Shown: positions 1 through 12,725 of the stretch, one piece after another | Layout: each line of letters begins with the position of its first letter | How positions within the stretch are numbered: position 1 is the stretch's first letter | Assembly (NCBI GenBank): GCA_029204225.1 | Contig: CM055097.1 | Location: 72,731,210 to 72,795,209 of the forward strand | Source: Diphasiastrum complanatum | Lineage: Eukaryota > Streptophyta > Lycopodiopsida > Lycopodiales > Lycopodiaceae | Direction: 5' to 3' | Length of the DNA stretch: 64,000 nt | The notes under the pieces: model-generated | Databases searched by the model: none | Told to the model about the DNA's origin: nothing | Seen by the model: only the letters and a program-made list of their open reading frames with translations | Position numbers and translations under genes: made by a program

Positions 1-1149
1 GGGAAACATACAGTCTGAACAAGATGAACTTGTTTTTTATCTTTTTCTTATCTTTTTTAGTGAAAGGCCCCTCGGGACACTGTCTGACTGTGTGTCCCTT
101 GCCCATACACACAAAGCACAAATGTTCTTGTTTGGCTTTTTCAAAATCATCTGGTTTTAAGGGCTGTATGAGTGAAGGGCGTTTCTGAGGAGCTTCACTT
201 TTAAATTTATCTTCTTTCTTTCTTTTTAAAAATTTCTCTTTAAATTGAAAGTCTTTCTGAGGAGACTGCTCAGAAAGTGGTTGTTGTCTCGCCCTCTTCC
301 TACCCACTGAATCATCATAGATTTGAGCATATCTGAGAGCTTGCTCAAGGGTAGTAGGGGAGTTTCTCTGGACCTCTACTTTATATTCATCTTTGAGGCC
401 ACAGACAAATCCCCTAATTTTCTGATAGTCATCCATATTTTTAATCTTTAAAATTGCTTCTCGATACTGCGAGATATATTGGATGAGGGATTTATCCATT
501 ACTGTTCTTTCCCAGGCTTCCCAGGCTCTATCTAGTTCATTTTCTGGTAGAAATTGTCTTAGGAAAGCTTCTTCAAAAGCTTTCCATGACCGGGGAGTTT
601 GCCCAGTCTCCTGGAGATTTAACCACCACTTATAGGCCATAGGCCCTAAGGAAAGACTGGTCTCAATAGCTTGCAAATGGTCAGGGGTCTGTTTAAGAGC
701 ATGAATGTTGTTCCATTTGCTGAGGAAGGTTTGTAGAATATCTGCATTTCTTTCCTTCTCTTCCCCATTAAAAGTAGGAGGTTTTAAGTCTTTAAAAAAC
801 TGGTGTGAGACCGTAAAGTCTCATCTAAAATTGATGGAAGTGGAGAAGGGGATAATTGAGAAGTGGAGGGAAGGCTTCCTTTCACGGAACTCAAAATGAA
901 GTTTTTGAGTTCAGCGAACGAATCGTCCACACTAGACTTGAAATTGGCTAATGCCAACTTCAGTTCATCCACTTCTGTTATCAATTGGAGAAACTGCTCC
1001 TTGGTAACCAGTTCGTCGAGTTCTTCGGCGAACTGTTTCTGTTCTTCCACTTCCATGGGTTCCTTCCCTTTTCTGTAAGCCAAGGCTTCTGTTTCAAGTT
1101 TGTCGAAGCCTGTCTCCTGGGGTTGATCAGGTCCCTGAGGAGTGGTCAT
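1..1149 (-). pseudogene. Ty3/Gypsy gag (broken), running off the left edge
   Basis: Gag is the structural protein that packages element RNA. The start at 1149 opens an acidic, coiled N-terminus (residues 1-120). Around 795-810 the frame shifts, and the other frame then stays open to base 1. That second frame has a retrotransposon-gag core (WNNIHALK, MAYKWWLNL, ENELDRAWEAWERTV), an RGFVCGLKDEY segment and a CCHC zinc knuckle, CFVCMGKGHTVRQC, at about 85-125. The matching pol would lie left of the window. The start is supported by a leader and a primer-binding site upstream at 2041-2052. The single frameshift is the only lesion seen here. Family membership is confident; the lineage within Gypsy is not resolved. 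Confidence 0.85.
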
Positions 1150-2040
1150 CTTCGGAACCGAAAGAGAGCTACCTTAACTTCTGAAGGAAAAAAGTCTAAA
1201 AGACTAATTTACAACTGTACAAAGGAAAGAAAAGATGACTTAGCTGTTTCTGAGGACTGTACTTCCAAAGAATTTACAAAGAGGAACCCTTTCAGCCCTT
1301 TTTCCCAAGATTTCAGACCTGCTGTCCCGGAAAATGCCAGTTTGAAGCTTCAAAACAGTGCCGAATTTCCCAGTTCTTGAGTTGAGTAGCTAACTGATCT
1401 GATTTCAGGTGTGGGGCTCCAACAAACCGAGTAAAAACCGGAAATTTACAAAAAGAAATCCGGAATTTTTGAGGTCCCTGCCCTCGCTGATTGGACAGCA
1501 ACCTGTCCGGCCCGATTTGTCCAATTTACAGCTCTATAATCACCTCAAATCTCCAATTTGACCCAAGCCTGTAGGTCGCTGGTCTGTAGCAAGTAAGTTT
1601 GAAGCTCAAACTCCTGAAAAATCCTCAAAAACAGTGATGAAAAACTAATTTTTCATCTCTCTGTCCAGCGCTGGCCCTGCTAAGAAAATGTGTTTGAAAA
1701 CCCCTCAAATTTCCTTAGATTTCTCTGAAATTTCAGAGGTAGATTTCTGATCCCTCAACAATGGATCAGCACCACCCTTTCTTCTCAAAAATCCGCTCTG
1801 ATTCCCTGAATTTGATGGCAAAAATCAGAGATGAAGACTGAATTTGCAGCGTTGGACCTGCTCTAGAATTTTTAACTAATTTCTCTCTGACCAGCAAGTA
1901 AATCCACCAAGATTTCCTCAGTAGGAGATTGTTCCTACAACGAGTCTCCTCCTCTATTTCTTTCTGAGAACTTAAAGAAGTTCTAAGCAATCTAGCTACT
2001 TTCTCCACTGCTGAAAACTGAGTTCCCTAGGATGGAGATG
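1150..2040 (-). other. Untranslated leader of the left-edge Gypsy element
   Basis: About 0.9 kb lies between the gag start and the primer-binding site on the minus strand. It has no long ORF and no recognisable domain. Its position makes it the 5' leader of the Gypsy element. Confidence 0.55.
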
Positions 2041-2052
2041 GCTCTAATACCA
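2041..2052 (-). other. Primer-binding site (tRNA-iMet type)
   Basis: The minus strand reads TGGTATTAGAGC, one base from the plant initiator tRNA-Met complement TGGTATCAGAGC. It marks the junction with a 5' LTR. The LTR would end in CTATTACA here, but only about 30 bp remain before the inverted-duplication arm starts at 2083, so the LTR is truncated. Confidence 0.65.
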
Positions 2053-2082
2053 GTGTAATAGATCCTAACACCACAGTAGGGC

Positions 2083-2255
2083 GATCTCTTGGTTTGCTTG
2101 GTTTGATAGAAAAACACTCATGCAGTGACATTGCTGAGACATATACATGCTTTACAAGTTTGTAACTATGTTTTTGTGTTGGGAATTGTGTATCATCTAG
2201 AAGGTGCACCGTTATACCACCATTTCCTTGAAGCTAGTCAATTGTTGCATGAATT

Positions 2256-2353
<98 letters not shown>

Positions 2354-2864
2354 GATTGATCTCTTTGTGGATTTCCTTGCAATCCAAGAATTTTTGTTGT
2401 GACAACAGGTGGTTATTACAATCAATATTCTCTACTGGTGGGCCCAGGAAGAAAAGGCACATTCACATTAGAACGCGAATGCACCCTATTGACTAATGCA
2501 TCTGACCAAATATTAGCTCGCTTTGTAGAGTAGGATCGCTTTTGTTGTCAGCCTTTATCAATTTGCTAAGTTGTGAAATATTTGGCATGGATTATCACGA
2601 GTAAAATCTAATTTGAAAATAGCCCAATGTCTGTTATCCTGTAGCAATACAAGGGAAACCTTTGCGACTGAATGAAACCTCAATATTTAGCTTATGAGTT
2701 TTTCAAGGTAAAGCAATTGCAAGTTTATGGAAGGGAATAAATATTTATGGTCCTCTACAAAGTTGTTGGCATGTTGCCAAGAACCGGAGGCCTTGTATTA
2801 TGCAAAACCTCAATTGTTGCACTATATGAATCATACACTGCTATTTTGAGAGTGCCATTGTAAA
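2083..2864. repeat. Left arm of a long-range inverted duplication
   Basis: The 782 bp match the reverse complement of 53598-54344. Over 2403-2800 I count about five differences, roughly 98-99% identity. The arm ends abruptly at the sequence GCCATTGTAAA on the inner side and near GATCTCTTG on the outer side. It contains the (AG) microsatellite. I recognise no coding function. It may be a mobile or dispersed repeat present twice, or a recent segmental inverted duplication. Confidence 0.85.
2258..2351 (+). repeat. (AG)47 microsatellite
   Basis: Uninterrupted AG dinucleotide run of 94 bp. It produces spurious Arg-Glu and Ser-Leu ORFs on both strands. The corresponding site in the other inverted arm (54117-54168) is instead a compound (CT)16(CA)10. 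Confidence 0.98.
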
Positions 2865-3278
2865 GACATGTATATTTTTCTCTCTATGCCGAGCTTAGAC
2901 ATTAATAAATTCCAACTATTTTTATAGTTTTAAATAATTTTCATTTCTTTTTCCATGCTAAGCATAGCTTTTTTTCTTTTTAGAATGCAAAAGATCAAAA
3001 AAATAATGTTTCACTTGAACAATTTAAAAGACATATCTTAAAAGCTATGATAGAAATAGAAGATAGAGAAATGATTACGCAAGGTAAGACGATGGATGAA
3101 GTAGATCAAAGGTGAAACCTATATTCCAAAAAATGATAATGAATACCCACACCATCAATGAAGGGAATTGCAAGGAGCTCCCAAATTTCTAAAGAAGAGG
3201 CATATTCTCTACATATTGTTGATATTCAATCATGAATTTCAGCCCAAGCGGGATTGTTTAGAAAGTGATCTTCACCTC

Positions 3279-3350
3279 CATGATTGATGATATCACAACT
3301 TGGCAAAGAGTAGTCATGATTGATGCTATCACAACTTGGCAAAGAGTAGT
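3279..3350. repeat. Tandem duplication, 36 bp x 2
   Basis: Copy one is 3279-3314 and copy two 3315-3350. They differ at one base (GATGATATC versus GATGCTATC). Confidence 0.95.
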
Positions 3351-3940
3351 TGATAGGTGTATCACATTACATTTCAATCTAAGTTAGTCATTTATTGTAT
3401 TGTACTAATGTCTTGTCAATGTGGCTTATTGAAGTAACAATGACTAAAGACCCCAATTGCCATAGGTAATGCAATTAATAGAGTATAATCCTTTCTACGT
3501 GCAAAATGACCATGTAGTAGTTTACACCTTCCAAATTAAATATTCATTGAATGACGAATTTTCTTTTAAATAAACAAAGTTAAATATTGGAATGCAAGAG
3601 TTTATTGAGTACACACTTTTTCCTATTTGAGGAGTTGTTATATTTCATTCTAGTTGGCAAACTACAAGTACACAAAAAGCATTACTTGGAATTTACAATG
3701 TTGGAACCAAAAATGTATTGCGATGAGTTATTTTGATTCAATTATGTTTCTATTATTATTCTAAGCATAGCTAATCTTATTTCTTATTGTTGTGTTGATG
3801 TTCTATTCTAAGCATAGATATTATGTAATATGAGTTAATCCAAGTTCATGGGCAGTCTCCTCTGTGATGATATTCACTCCAAATCCGAATCAATAGGTAC
3901 ATTAGAGATGATACATCCTTTAATCTGTAATTCGATCTTT

Positions 3941-4022
3941 TGGGCTCATTGGTAATCCATTTCAACCTTATTAATGTTGATTGGGCTCATTGGTAATCCA
4001 TTTCAACCTTATTAATGTTGAC
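3941..4022. repeat. Tandem duplication, 41 bp x 2
   Basis: Copies at 3941-3981 and 3982-4022, both starting TGGGCTCATTGGTAATCC. They differ only at the last base. Confidence 0.95.
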
Positions 4023-4179
4023 TGCTGGTAGTTTTGATTTCCTCCTTCGTCTTCTCACTAATAACTCTTTTAGTTGTTTTTTATAGAAGACATTGTCTTC
4101 TAAAAGCTGCTTAAACGTTATGCTTGGTCTTTTATTACTTACACTACATTTTCATGTCAATTTTTCTTAATTAGGATTT

Positions 4180-4299
4180 TTATTTTGTTTTCCCAAGTAT
4201 AAATTAAATGTTCGAAATGTGGGGAGCAAGGCATTGATTCTTATTTTGTTTTCCCAAGTATAAATAAAATATCTGAAATGTGGGGGAGCAAGGCATTGA
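4180..4299. repeat. Tandem duplication, 61 bp period
   Basis: Copies start at 4180 and 4241 with TTATTTTGTTTTCCCAAG and both run to GGAGCAAGGCATTGA. There are several substitutions and one G insertion between copies, so this duplication looks older than the 36- and 41-bp ones nearby. Confidence 0.9.
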
Positions 4300-5438
4300 A
4301 ATGTAGTAGAATAATATATAACCATTGGTTATTATCCAATTAATAGCTTGGGCTCTATGCTATACACTACAACATAGTGACTTGTCCATATAAAAAACTA
4401 CAATAGTTACCTAATCATATAATTGAAATTTGATAGCAATACTACCGATGCATGTGATGCCCAAAAAAAAGGTCATCAAGTAATCTTGTGAAAATTGTTA
4501 GTTTTTTTTTTTTTTAAATTTGAGAATTTTGATTATTCTACACTCAGTTTTCAGCCAAAACTAGTGCTCCTTGATATAGTAGTATCATTTGACAGCCTTT
4601 GATAAGAATTTGTAAAGAAAATAGAATGATAACACCAAGTAGCTATTTGCAAACATAGATGACAAGGACAAAAAATCTCATGACCTTGTTAATGTTTTGA
4701 TCATCGAAAACATTCCTAGAGCTATTGCACCATGTTTTCACGATAAAAGAGTGCATGTTTAGGGCGATACAAATGTTCTAGTTCCACATCACTTAGAGGC
4801 ACATCAAATAGGCGACACAGACATAAAATACACCAAGGATTATTATGTACATTCCACTCTCTTACATTTGACATCCCACTAGTAACTACAAGCATCCTCT
4901 CCTTTAACTTGATCCAGCAAAGCAACTTGGATTTTCTTAAAATTCATGCATCTTGTTTGTGTTAAAGCATTATCATCCTAAAAACCCGACCAAGATTTGA
5001 AAGTCTAAAAAATCATCACAAAGCATGGATAGGTCATCAAAGAAGTACCCCACTTGAGACACCTAAAAACTTCACCAAACAAAGTAGTGTAACAATGATG
5101 TGTCTTACATAAAGTGCTAGCTTGTAGATTAAAAAGTCCATGCTCAGAAAAACTACATCACCTCTATGTAGATAACTGGAATATCTATAACATAGAGGTG
5201 GTTGTCCCAGTGACGTGCATTTCTACATCCCTGGGATATATAGCCCCTTAAAAGTCACACAAGCTTAACTTTCTGAACTATCAGATTCCGAGATAATGCA
5301 AGTCCAGTGACACGGATCTTATTCTGAAAAAGCTTCGGTACAGAGAGATCTCTATAGTCAAATGACATCCAATTGTATTTCGTGTTTTGTTAGAACTTAG
5401 CGGAGTCTATGCTAATATACTATGCTGACGAAAGACTG

Positions 5439-7195
<1,757 letters not shown>

Positions 7196-7244
7196 TCACT
7201 TGCATACAGCCTCAAATTCCTCAATGCTTCACTCTCGAATGCAT

Positions 7245-7252
7245 TATTTAAA
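7245..7252 (-). promoter_or_regulatory. Possible TATA element of the oxidoreductase gene
   Basis: The minus strand reads TTTAAATA about 80 bp upstream of the ATG at 7165, a plausible distance for a TATA box with a short 5' UTR. No transcript evidence is available. Confidence 0.35.
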
Positions 7253-7751
7253 GAGTTGGAGATGAAGAGGAGGATGGTGCTATGCATATAATCTCCATCT
7301 AAATCTTGGTTCCTATTACTCTGTGTTTGAATTTCAGTGTTGAGATTTGACGGGCATTATGCAACCATATGAAGGGCTGGTTGATTCTCAAATCGACGGG
7401 TAAAAGCGTGACATTACGTTTACCGAAAGACGTCGTGTGAGGTTGCATGACGTTCTACCTAAAAGTCCCGCAAGACCCTTACTGAGAGAGATTTTATCGC
7501 GTGTCTACTCATAAACATTCACAGGAATCCAGCGGCAGATAGAGTGAGGTAGTGAATTTACGTCAGCACATCTTATGTTGTCTTGGAGATTGTAATGTCC
7601 CGGTTCAATGAATCTCATTATTATTATTAGTGTCTTTGGTATCAATGAGTGAACGACCCAGCTCTTCAAAATTCCTTTAGGGTCTCTGGGCCTTTCGCTA
7701 AAATACTCAAGGTGTCAAGTACTACATGCCTTATGTATTATGGAAGGAGTT

Positions 7752-7863
7752 GGGCACAGGCCATTCTGTCCGGTGAGGATTTCCAAAAAATTTTGGTCGA
7801 AGCCCAAAGGGGCCCAGCCTAGATTTTTTTGAAAAGCCGAACTGGACAGAATGGCCTGTGCCC
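7752..7863. repeat. Inverted repeat, 20-bp perfect arms
   Basis: GGGCACAGGCCATTCTGTCC at 7752-7771 is the exact reverse complement of 7844-7863. A 72-base loop separates the arms. Similarity continues imperfectly outward, with TATGGAAGGAGTT on one side and AATGGAATGAGCC on the reverse complement of the other. Confidence 0.85.
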
Positions 7864-8116
7864 GGCTCATTCCATTGCGTAATGGAGTCTTTGACATTTC
7901 CACATGCCATTTACAAAGCATAATCAGCAGTGTGGGTTTTTTGGACCAATGAGAAACTGCCACGTGGCAGTCTGACGCGACAGTCTAACGCGGATTGACA
8001 CACGTTTGGAATGTGCTTCAGAATTTTGAATTTTTTTTAAAGAAATCCAGTGACATTTTATGCTTTTTAAAAAGCCCAAAAATTGGGCGTAACCAGCACA
8101 AAGAATCCATTACGTG

Positions 8117-8190
8117 CATCTAATGGTGCACAACAAGTGAGAGTGTGCCAAGGACACTCTCTCACCTGCTGTGCACTATTGGATGTGCAT
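8117..8190. repeat. Imperfect foldback, about 33-bp arms, short loop
   Basis: CATCTAATGGTGCACAACA..GTGAGAGTGT on the left pairs with ACACTCTCTCAC..TGTGCACTATTGGATG on the right, with only a few bases of loop. This is hairpin-precursor-like or MITE-like geometry. No terminal repeats or target duplication were established. Confidence 0.7.
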
Positions 8191-8439
8191 TTGGCATTTA
8201 TTGCATGTGCATTTTTCATGCTTAGGCGTTCTGTCGCAGGTATAAAAAATTTTCATACCACCAAATTTGGGTATTGCAAATTTTTTAAAATTTTAATATC
8301 AATCGGGTATTAATATAAGGAAATAAACGAGTTCTAGATGAGTTCGTATAAACCGAGCTAGTATCATCCCGTTATCAACTTATCCATAAACATGTACAAT
8401 TTGTTAAAAATACAAAATACTCTTTTTAACAGATATTAT

Positions 8440-8630
8440 ATCATTTGAGGTTTCTTTGGTCCCAGGTTCGAGCCTCCCCTTGGAAACCAAGAAGCATTTG
8501 AGGTATATACAGTTAAGGGTGTTGGCTCAATTGGTTATCTTGACATCCAAAGTTTCTTTGGTCTCAAGTTCGAGCCTCTCCTTGGAAACCAAGAAGCATT
8601 TGAGGTATATACAAATTTCTAATTTCTAAA
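8440..8630 (+). repeat. tRNA-derived SINE-like repeat, one full unit plus a partial copy
   Basis: The right unit has an A-box-like TGGCTCAATTGG at 8523-8534 and a B-box-like AAGTTCGAGCC at 8566-8576. That spacing is typical of tRNA genes and is followed by CTTGGAAACCAAGAAGC. The left partial copy carries GGTTCGAGCCT at 8465-8475 and the same tail, about 102 bp away. No tRNA cloverleaf with an acceptor stem is present, so this is not a tRNA gene. RNA polymerase III promoter activity is inference. Confidence 0.55.
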
Positions 8631-9976
8631 AATTTCTAAAAATATACTACCATTGTGACAAAAATTCATAAAATCTCCAAACCCGGGAATCAACATGAAT
8701 ATTAAGATAGTTAATGTTGGGGGATCCAATTCTAGACCTTGATATTACAAAATCATATACTAGAAAAATAGCTCTAAATAAAATATGTTAACGAAATGAA
8801 AAATTAGAAATGTCATCATTTGGGGATTTCCAAGTAACAAACACAATATAAATATAAGAGCAAGCATGAGACCATGCAATATTCTTTTGGGCTCCTTATT
8901 GCCTCCTTGAAATGAATAATCTTCCACAAGTATATGTTGCATACCTAACTTGCCATAAAGTAGAGTAACAAAACGAAAGCAAATGTTGTATGTCCTCCTC
9001 TACATTCCTACACACTAGATACACTTTTTGAGCACTCAAAATAACTTTTCACCTTGCTCTTGATGGAAGCTCCATATTTCAGTTTTTTCTCACTAAAAGC
9101 CCTTCATTTTGCCACTAGAGATATACTTCATAACCTTAAATTGTTTTTTTTTTTTTTTTTTTTTCAGACATCAACATCATATTGTAACCCCCATTTGCCA
9201 TTGTAGAAGTCAATGTCGTAAGAATAAATGACATCAAATTTTTTGCATAGGTAGTTTTTCCCAAAGCATGAGAAGGATGATGCCAACAAACGTTCATCCA
9301 CGCTTATCCCATCCAATAATTCTTCCTTCACTAGTAATAACCTCTTGTCCTCCAATAAGTACTCAACTCAGTTGGATTGAGCACTTTCCTTCATGTTTCT
9401 CACCAATAAACTTCAATATATTACAAAAATGAGGACATTTGACATTAAAAGCTAAAGCCCCTTGTCACCACCCCCAATGGTGTCAAGTTCAACTTAGGTT
9501 AGTTCCAAGCAACATAAGCTTAAATGTATATGGCCCCAATAACTGCACTTATATTGTTGAAGGCCACTAAAAAGTAGCTTTCCCACTTTGAAATGGAGTG
9601 TGACTTATCCCTAAGTGGCATTGAATTATGTCATTTTGAGTCAAATCAAATTATTAAGACAAAGATCCAAGGCTTGTTGACTTGCTCTAGAGCCACTAGT
9701 GGGTTGTAGTATATTTGTCGCATCTCCCTGAAGGGTGGCTTTAGAGGCTTAGAACGGAGTGTATGGATCCACAACCGGATGAGTGTCGTGTATAGTACGA
9801 GTTGCAATCGAATGGAGAGAGGGTAAAACTAGTCATGGGAGTGAGAACCTAGATATTAAGGGTGTCACAACCTTAGTGTGAGATCTAAAAGTGGAATGAA
9901 GCCTAGATTTGGTGTGTCATTCATCTTTTGCTTTTCGTCTTGTGATGTTTTCTTTATTTATTTTTTAATAATGTTT

Positions 9977-9989
9977 TGGTATCATGAGC
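9977..9989 (+). other. Degenerate primer-binding site
   Basis: TGGTATCATGAGC is the initiator tRNA-Met complement with one extra base. It lies upstream of the Gypsy remains beginning near 10.2 kb. Confidence 0.4.
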
Positions 9990-10239
9990 CTTGGAGGGTA
10001 TAAGTATATCCATTGGGCTCTCACTAGTGTATGCTTGATTGTGTGATTAGGAGCTACATGTTGCTGGTGTGATTCCTCATTCCCTTGTGATAGATTGATC
10101 CATAGCTTGGGGGCTAGATCCGTAAGGTCTAGGTTTGGTTGGGTTGAGGGCAAGCCCTCCTCCCGGTGGAGGGAGCTCCCCTCAAAACCAGTGACATAGA
10201 ATGTATTCCTAAATGAATTCCGTAAGGCAAAAAGCCAAA

Positions 10240-12725
10240 GAATAATAAGAGGAAAAAGCTATTTTTTGACGAACTGGAAGCTATTGTGTACCAACACCAA
10301 AAGAACAAAGACAAAAAAAAACATGTTGTAAAGGACAAAGCGCAGATTGCGGCAATAAAGGAGAATCTTTGTTTCTTATGCAACAAACTTGGACACCATG
10401 CTAAACAGTACCCCGAGAGAAAAAATAAATCATCAACTTTCATGATGATGCACAGATAAATTGAAAGTCGATTTGTTAAATGGTTGTGAATGTACTTGTA
10501 ACTTCAGTACACTTTCTTTCAAACCTAATCAATTGTTTCGTGTTAGAGACAATATTTTAGAGAAAGACATAAATTTACTTTGATTCAGAGAGTACTCAAA
10601 CCTTTTTAAATGCTCGGCTTGTTCAAAAACTTTGGGTGCCCACCATGGCCAGTAATCACCATTATGTGGTCCATCTAGCCTCAAGGTCGGACACAAAAGT
10701 TTAGGATGTCAAAGTCCCTAATTTGGATCTTCAGATGCAAGATTATATTGAGTGGCTTCCATGTTATGAACCTTGATAGAACTAATGTAATCTTAGGATA
10801 TGAATGGTTTTTTGATAAATCAAATTCATTAGAAATGTATTTTACAAAGCATATTTGTATTTAAAGATAAATTTGATAAGATAGTCTATATTTATGGAGA
10901 GACTGATGTATGCCCATCACCGATGGTTTCCTCGGTGGAAGTTATGGAAAAACTATATAATTTTGAGTATGAACTTTGTTTGTCTTGTTTTAAAACCTCG
11001 TATGCATTCTGATATAAGTGATGAGCAGCTATCTTATGGCCTACCACTTGCTCGGTCGGTGGACCATAAGATAGATTTATTGCCCAGTAGCCGCCCCATT
11101 TTCAAAGAACCTTATAAGTTTAGTCAAAGGGAAGAGGGGGAAGTGGCTAGGCATATCAAGAAATACCTTAGGATGGGACACATTAGATCAAGTTGCCATG
11201 AGGAGTGCCCGGTCTTCTTAGGAGTAAGAAGGATGTCGGTTTCCAATTATGTGTGGACTACAAGGGTCTAAACAAACTTACCATAAAAAATAAATATCCG
11301 TTAACTAGGATGGATGATCTCATAGATCAATTGAATGGAGCGATGTACTTCACAATGACTGATCTTCGTATGGGATATCATCAAATTAGGATACATCCAA
11401 ATGATGTATCTAAGACCGGTTTTAGGACAAGATTTGGCCATTATGAGTTTCTAGTCTTACCTTTTGGGTTGACTAATGCTCCAAAAACTTTCTAGCAAAT
11501 GATGAGTGATTTGTTTCTTCCATATTTGGGGAAGTTCGTAGTAATGTTTTTAAATGATACTTTGATCTATAGTAAAACACTCAAAGAGCATGTAAAAGAT
11601 CTCCGTATTGTCTTACGTATCTTTAGACAAGAGAAGCTTTACGCTAAAGAATCAAAGTGTGAATTCTTTAAGAAGGAACTTTTTTACCTTGGTCATAAGA
11701 TCACCTCTTTTGGGATCAAGATTGATGAGGAAATGGTCAAGACCATTGTAGAATGGCCAATTCCTCAAATGGTCCGAGAGCTCAAGTCATTTTTGGGATT
11801 CACTATATTTTTCAGTAAGTTTGTAGAGGACTATTCTAAGATTGCCGCACCTCTCAACAATTTGTTAAAGGGAGTGAAAAGTCTTAAAGGAAGGCCAATC
11901 CCTCCCATTAAATGGAATGAGAAATTGGATGAAAGTTTCAAAAACTCAAGCTTTTCAGCTCTCATTTTGAGAATAGTGGATCCAGATATTCCGTTTGTCA
12001 TTAATACTAACGCGAGTGATACAGCTATTGGAGATGTTCTCTTATAAGAGGGCCAGTCCATTGCTTTTGAGAGCAAAAAGTTAATCGATGCGCAAGTCAA
12101 ATATACAACACAAGAAAAAGAGCTTTTTGTGGTGATCCATGCATGGAATCATGGAGACATTACCTGTATGGTAATAAGTTCGTGGTTAACATGGATCACC
12201 AACCTCTAAAATATTTCTGTAATCAAAATAATCTGAGAGGTTGTAAGGCCCAATGGGCAAAACTCAGAAATTCGACTTTGAAGTGCGGTATATCAAAGGT
12301 ACTACTAATCGAGTGGCTGATGCACTTAGTTGAATTATTGAAGTGAACGAGTTTTCCTCACAAAGATCGGCACATATTTTGGACCAATTTGGAAGAGGGT
12401 TCTAGCAGCTACGTCAAGCGAGACTGATTTACATGGTGATCAGTCTGGGGAAAAGGATAAAAGGGGTGTTGATGACTTCTCTAGTTGTAATGGATTGTTG
12501 TTTAGAAAAGGGAAGGTTTGTGTGCATGAGGTGGATGTTATTAAAATGAAAATCTTGTATGAGTGTCATGACTCATCGTGTGCGGAGCATCCAAGCATAC
12601 ATCATACTCAAGATTTGGTAAGAAGGGATTTTTTTTTGCCAAAAGCTAAATTTTTTATCGAATCTTATGTGGTCAAGTGTGACCAATGCCAGTTAAATAA
12701 GATCGAATGCCTTAAGGCTGGTTGA
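10240..12725 (+). pseudogene. Ty3/Gypsy gag-pol remnant (zinc knuckle, PR end, RT, RNase H, INT zinc domain)
   Basis: Pieces appear in normal gag-pol order. A zinc knuckle near 10358-10420 (CFLCNKLGHHAKQY) has its last Cys changed to Tyr. A protease C-terminus reads NVILGYEWF near 10790. The RT starts about 11010 (GLPLARSVDHKIDLLP), shifts frame near 11205-11220, and continues [11 protein letters not shown] and [17 protein letters not shown] at 11494 replaces the Gln of the usual TFQ motif. The catalytic YLDD-type box is FLND (Asn at 11553-11555), so RT is dead. In RNase H (11900-12110) the usual TDAS reads TNAS at 12006-12014, and another stop follows. The integrase H2C2 zinc domain (12560-12710) ends CDQCQLNK. 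The integrase core is absent. Confidence 0.85.

Larger units (their letters stand above)
2865..5438. other. Intergenic AT-rich DNA
   Basis: No gene is recognised. The longest minus-strand frame (4722-4925, 67 codons, containing NNPWCILCLCRLF) matches nothing I know and has no splice context I can defend. The stretch holds three short tandem duplications, listed separately. It also has a small hairpin about 240 bp beyond the 3' end of the oxidoreductase gene (CACCTCTATG at 5158-5167 pairing with CATAGAGGTG at 5191-5200). Confidence 0.6.
7290..9976. other. Intergenic region with foldbacks and a SINE-like repeat
   Basis: No protein gene is recognised. Two hairpin-forming segments and a tRNA-derived repeat are listed separately. 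There is a 21-base T run at 9144-9164. The minus-strand frame 9164-9355 (63 codons) resembles nothing I know. The part just left of 9977 should contain the 5' LTR of the following Gypsy element, but I could not place its start. Confidence 0.5.

Noticed and set aside
2125-2462. ORFs rich in Arg-Glu or Ser-Leu on both strands
   Set aside because: They are translations of the (AG)47 microsatellite plus flanking repeat sequence.
8515-8600. Possible tRNA gene
   Set aside because: A- and B-box-like words are present, but no acceptor stem or anticodon arm can be formed and the unit is partly duplicated. Treated as a SINE-like repeat.
10129-10443. Hydrophobic minus-strand ORF of 104 codons
   Set aside because: It is antisense to the A-rich gag zinc-knuckle remnant of a plus-strand Gypsy, and the hydrophobicity reflects T-rich antisense sequence.
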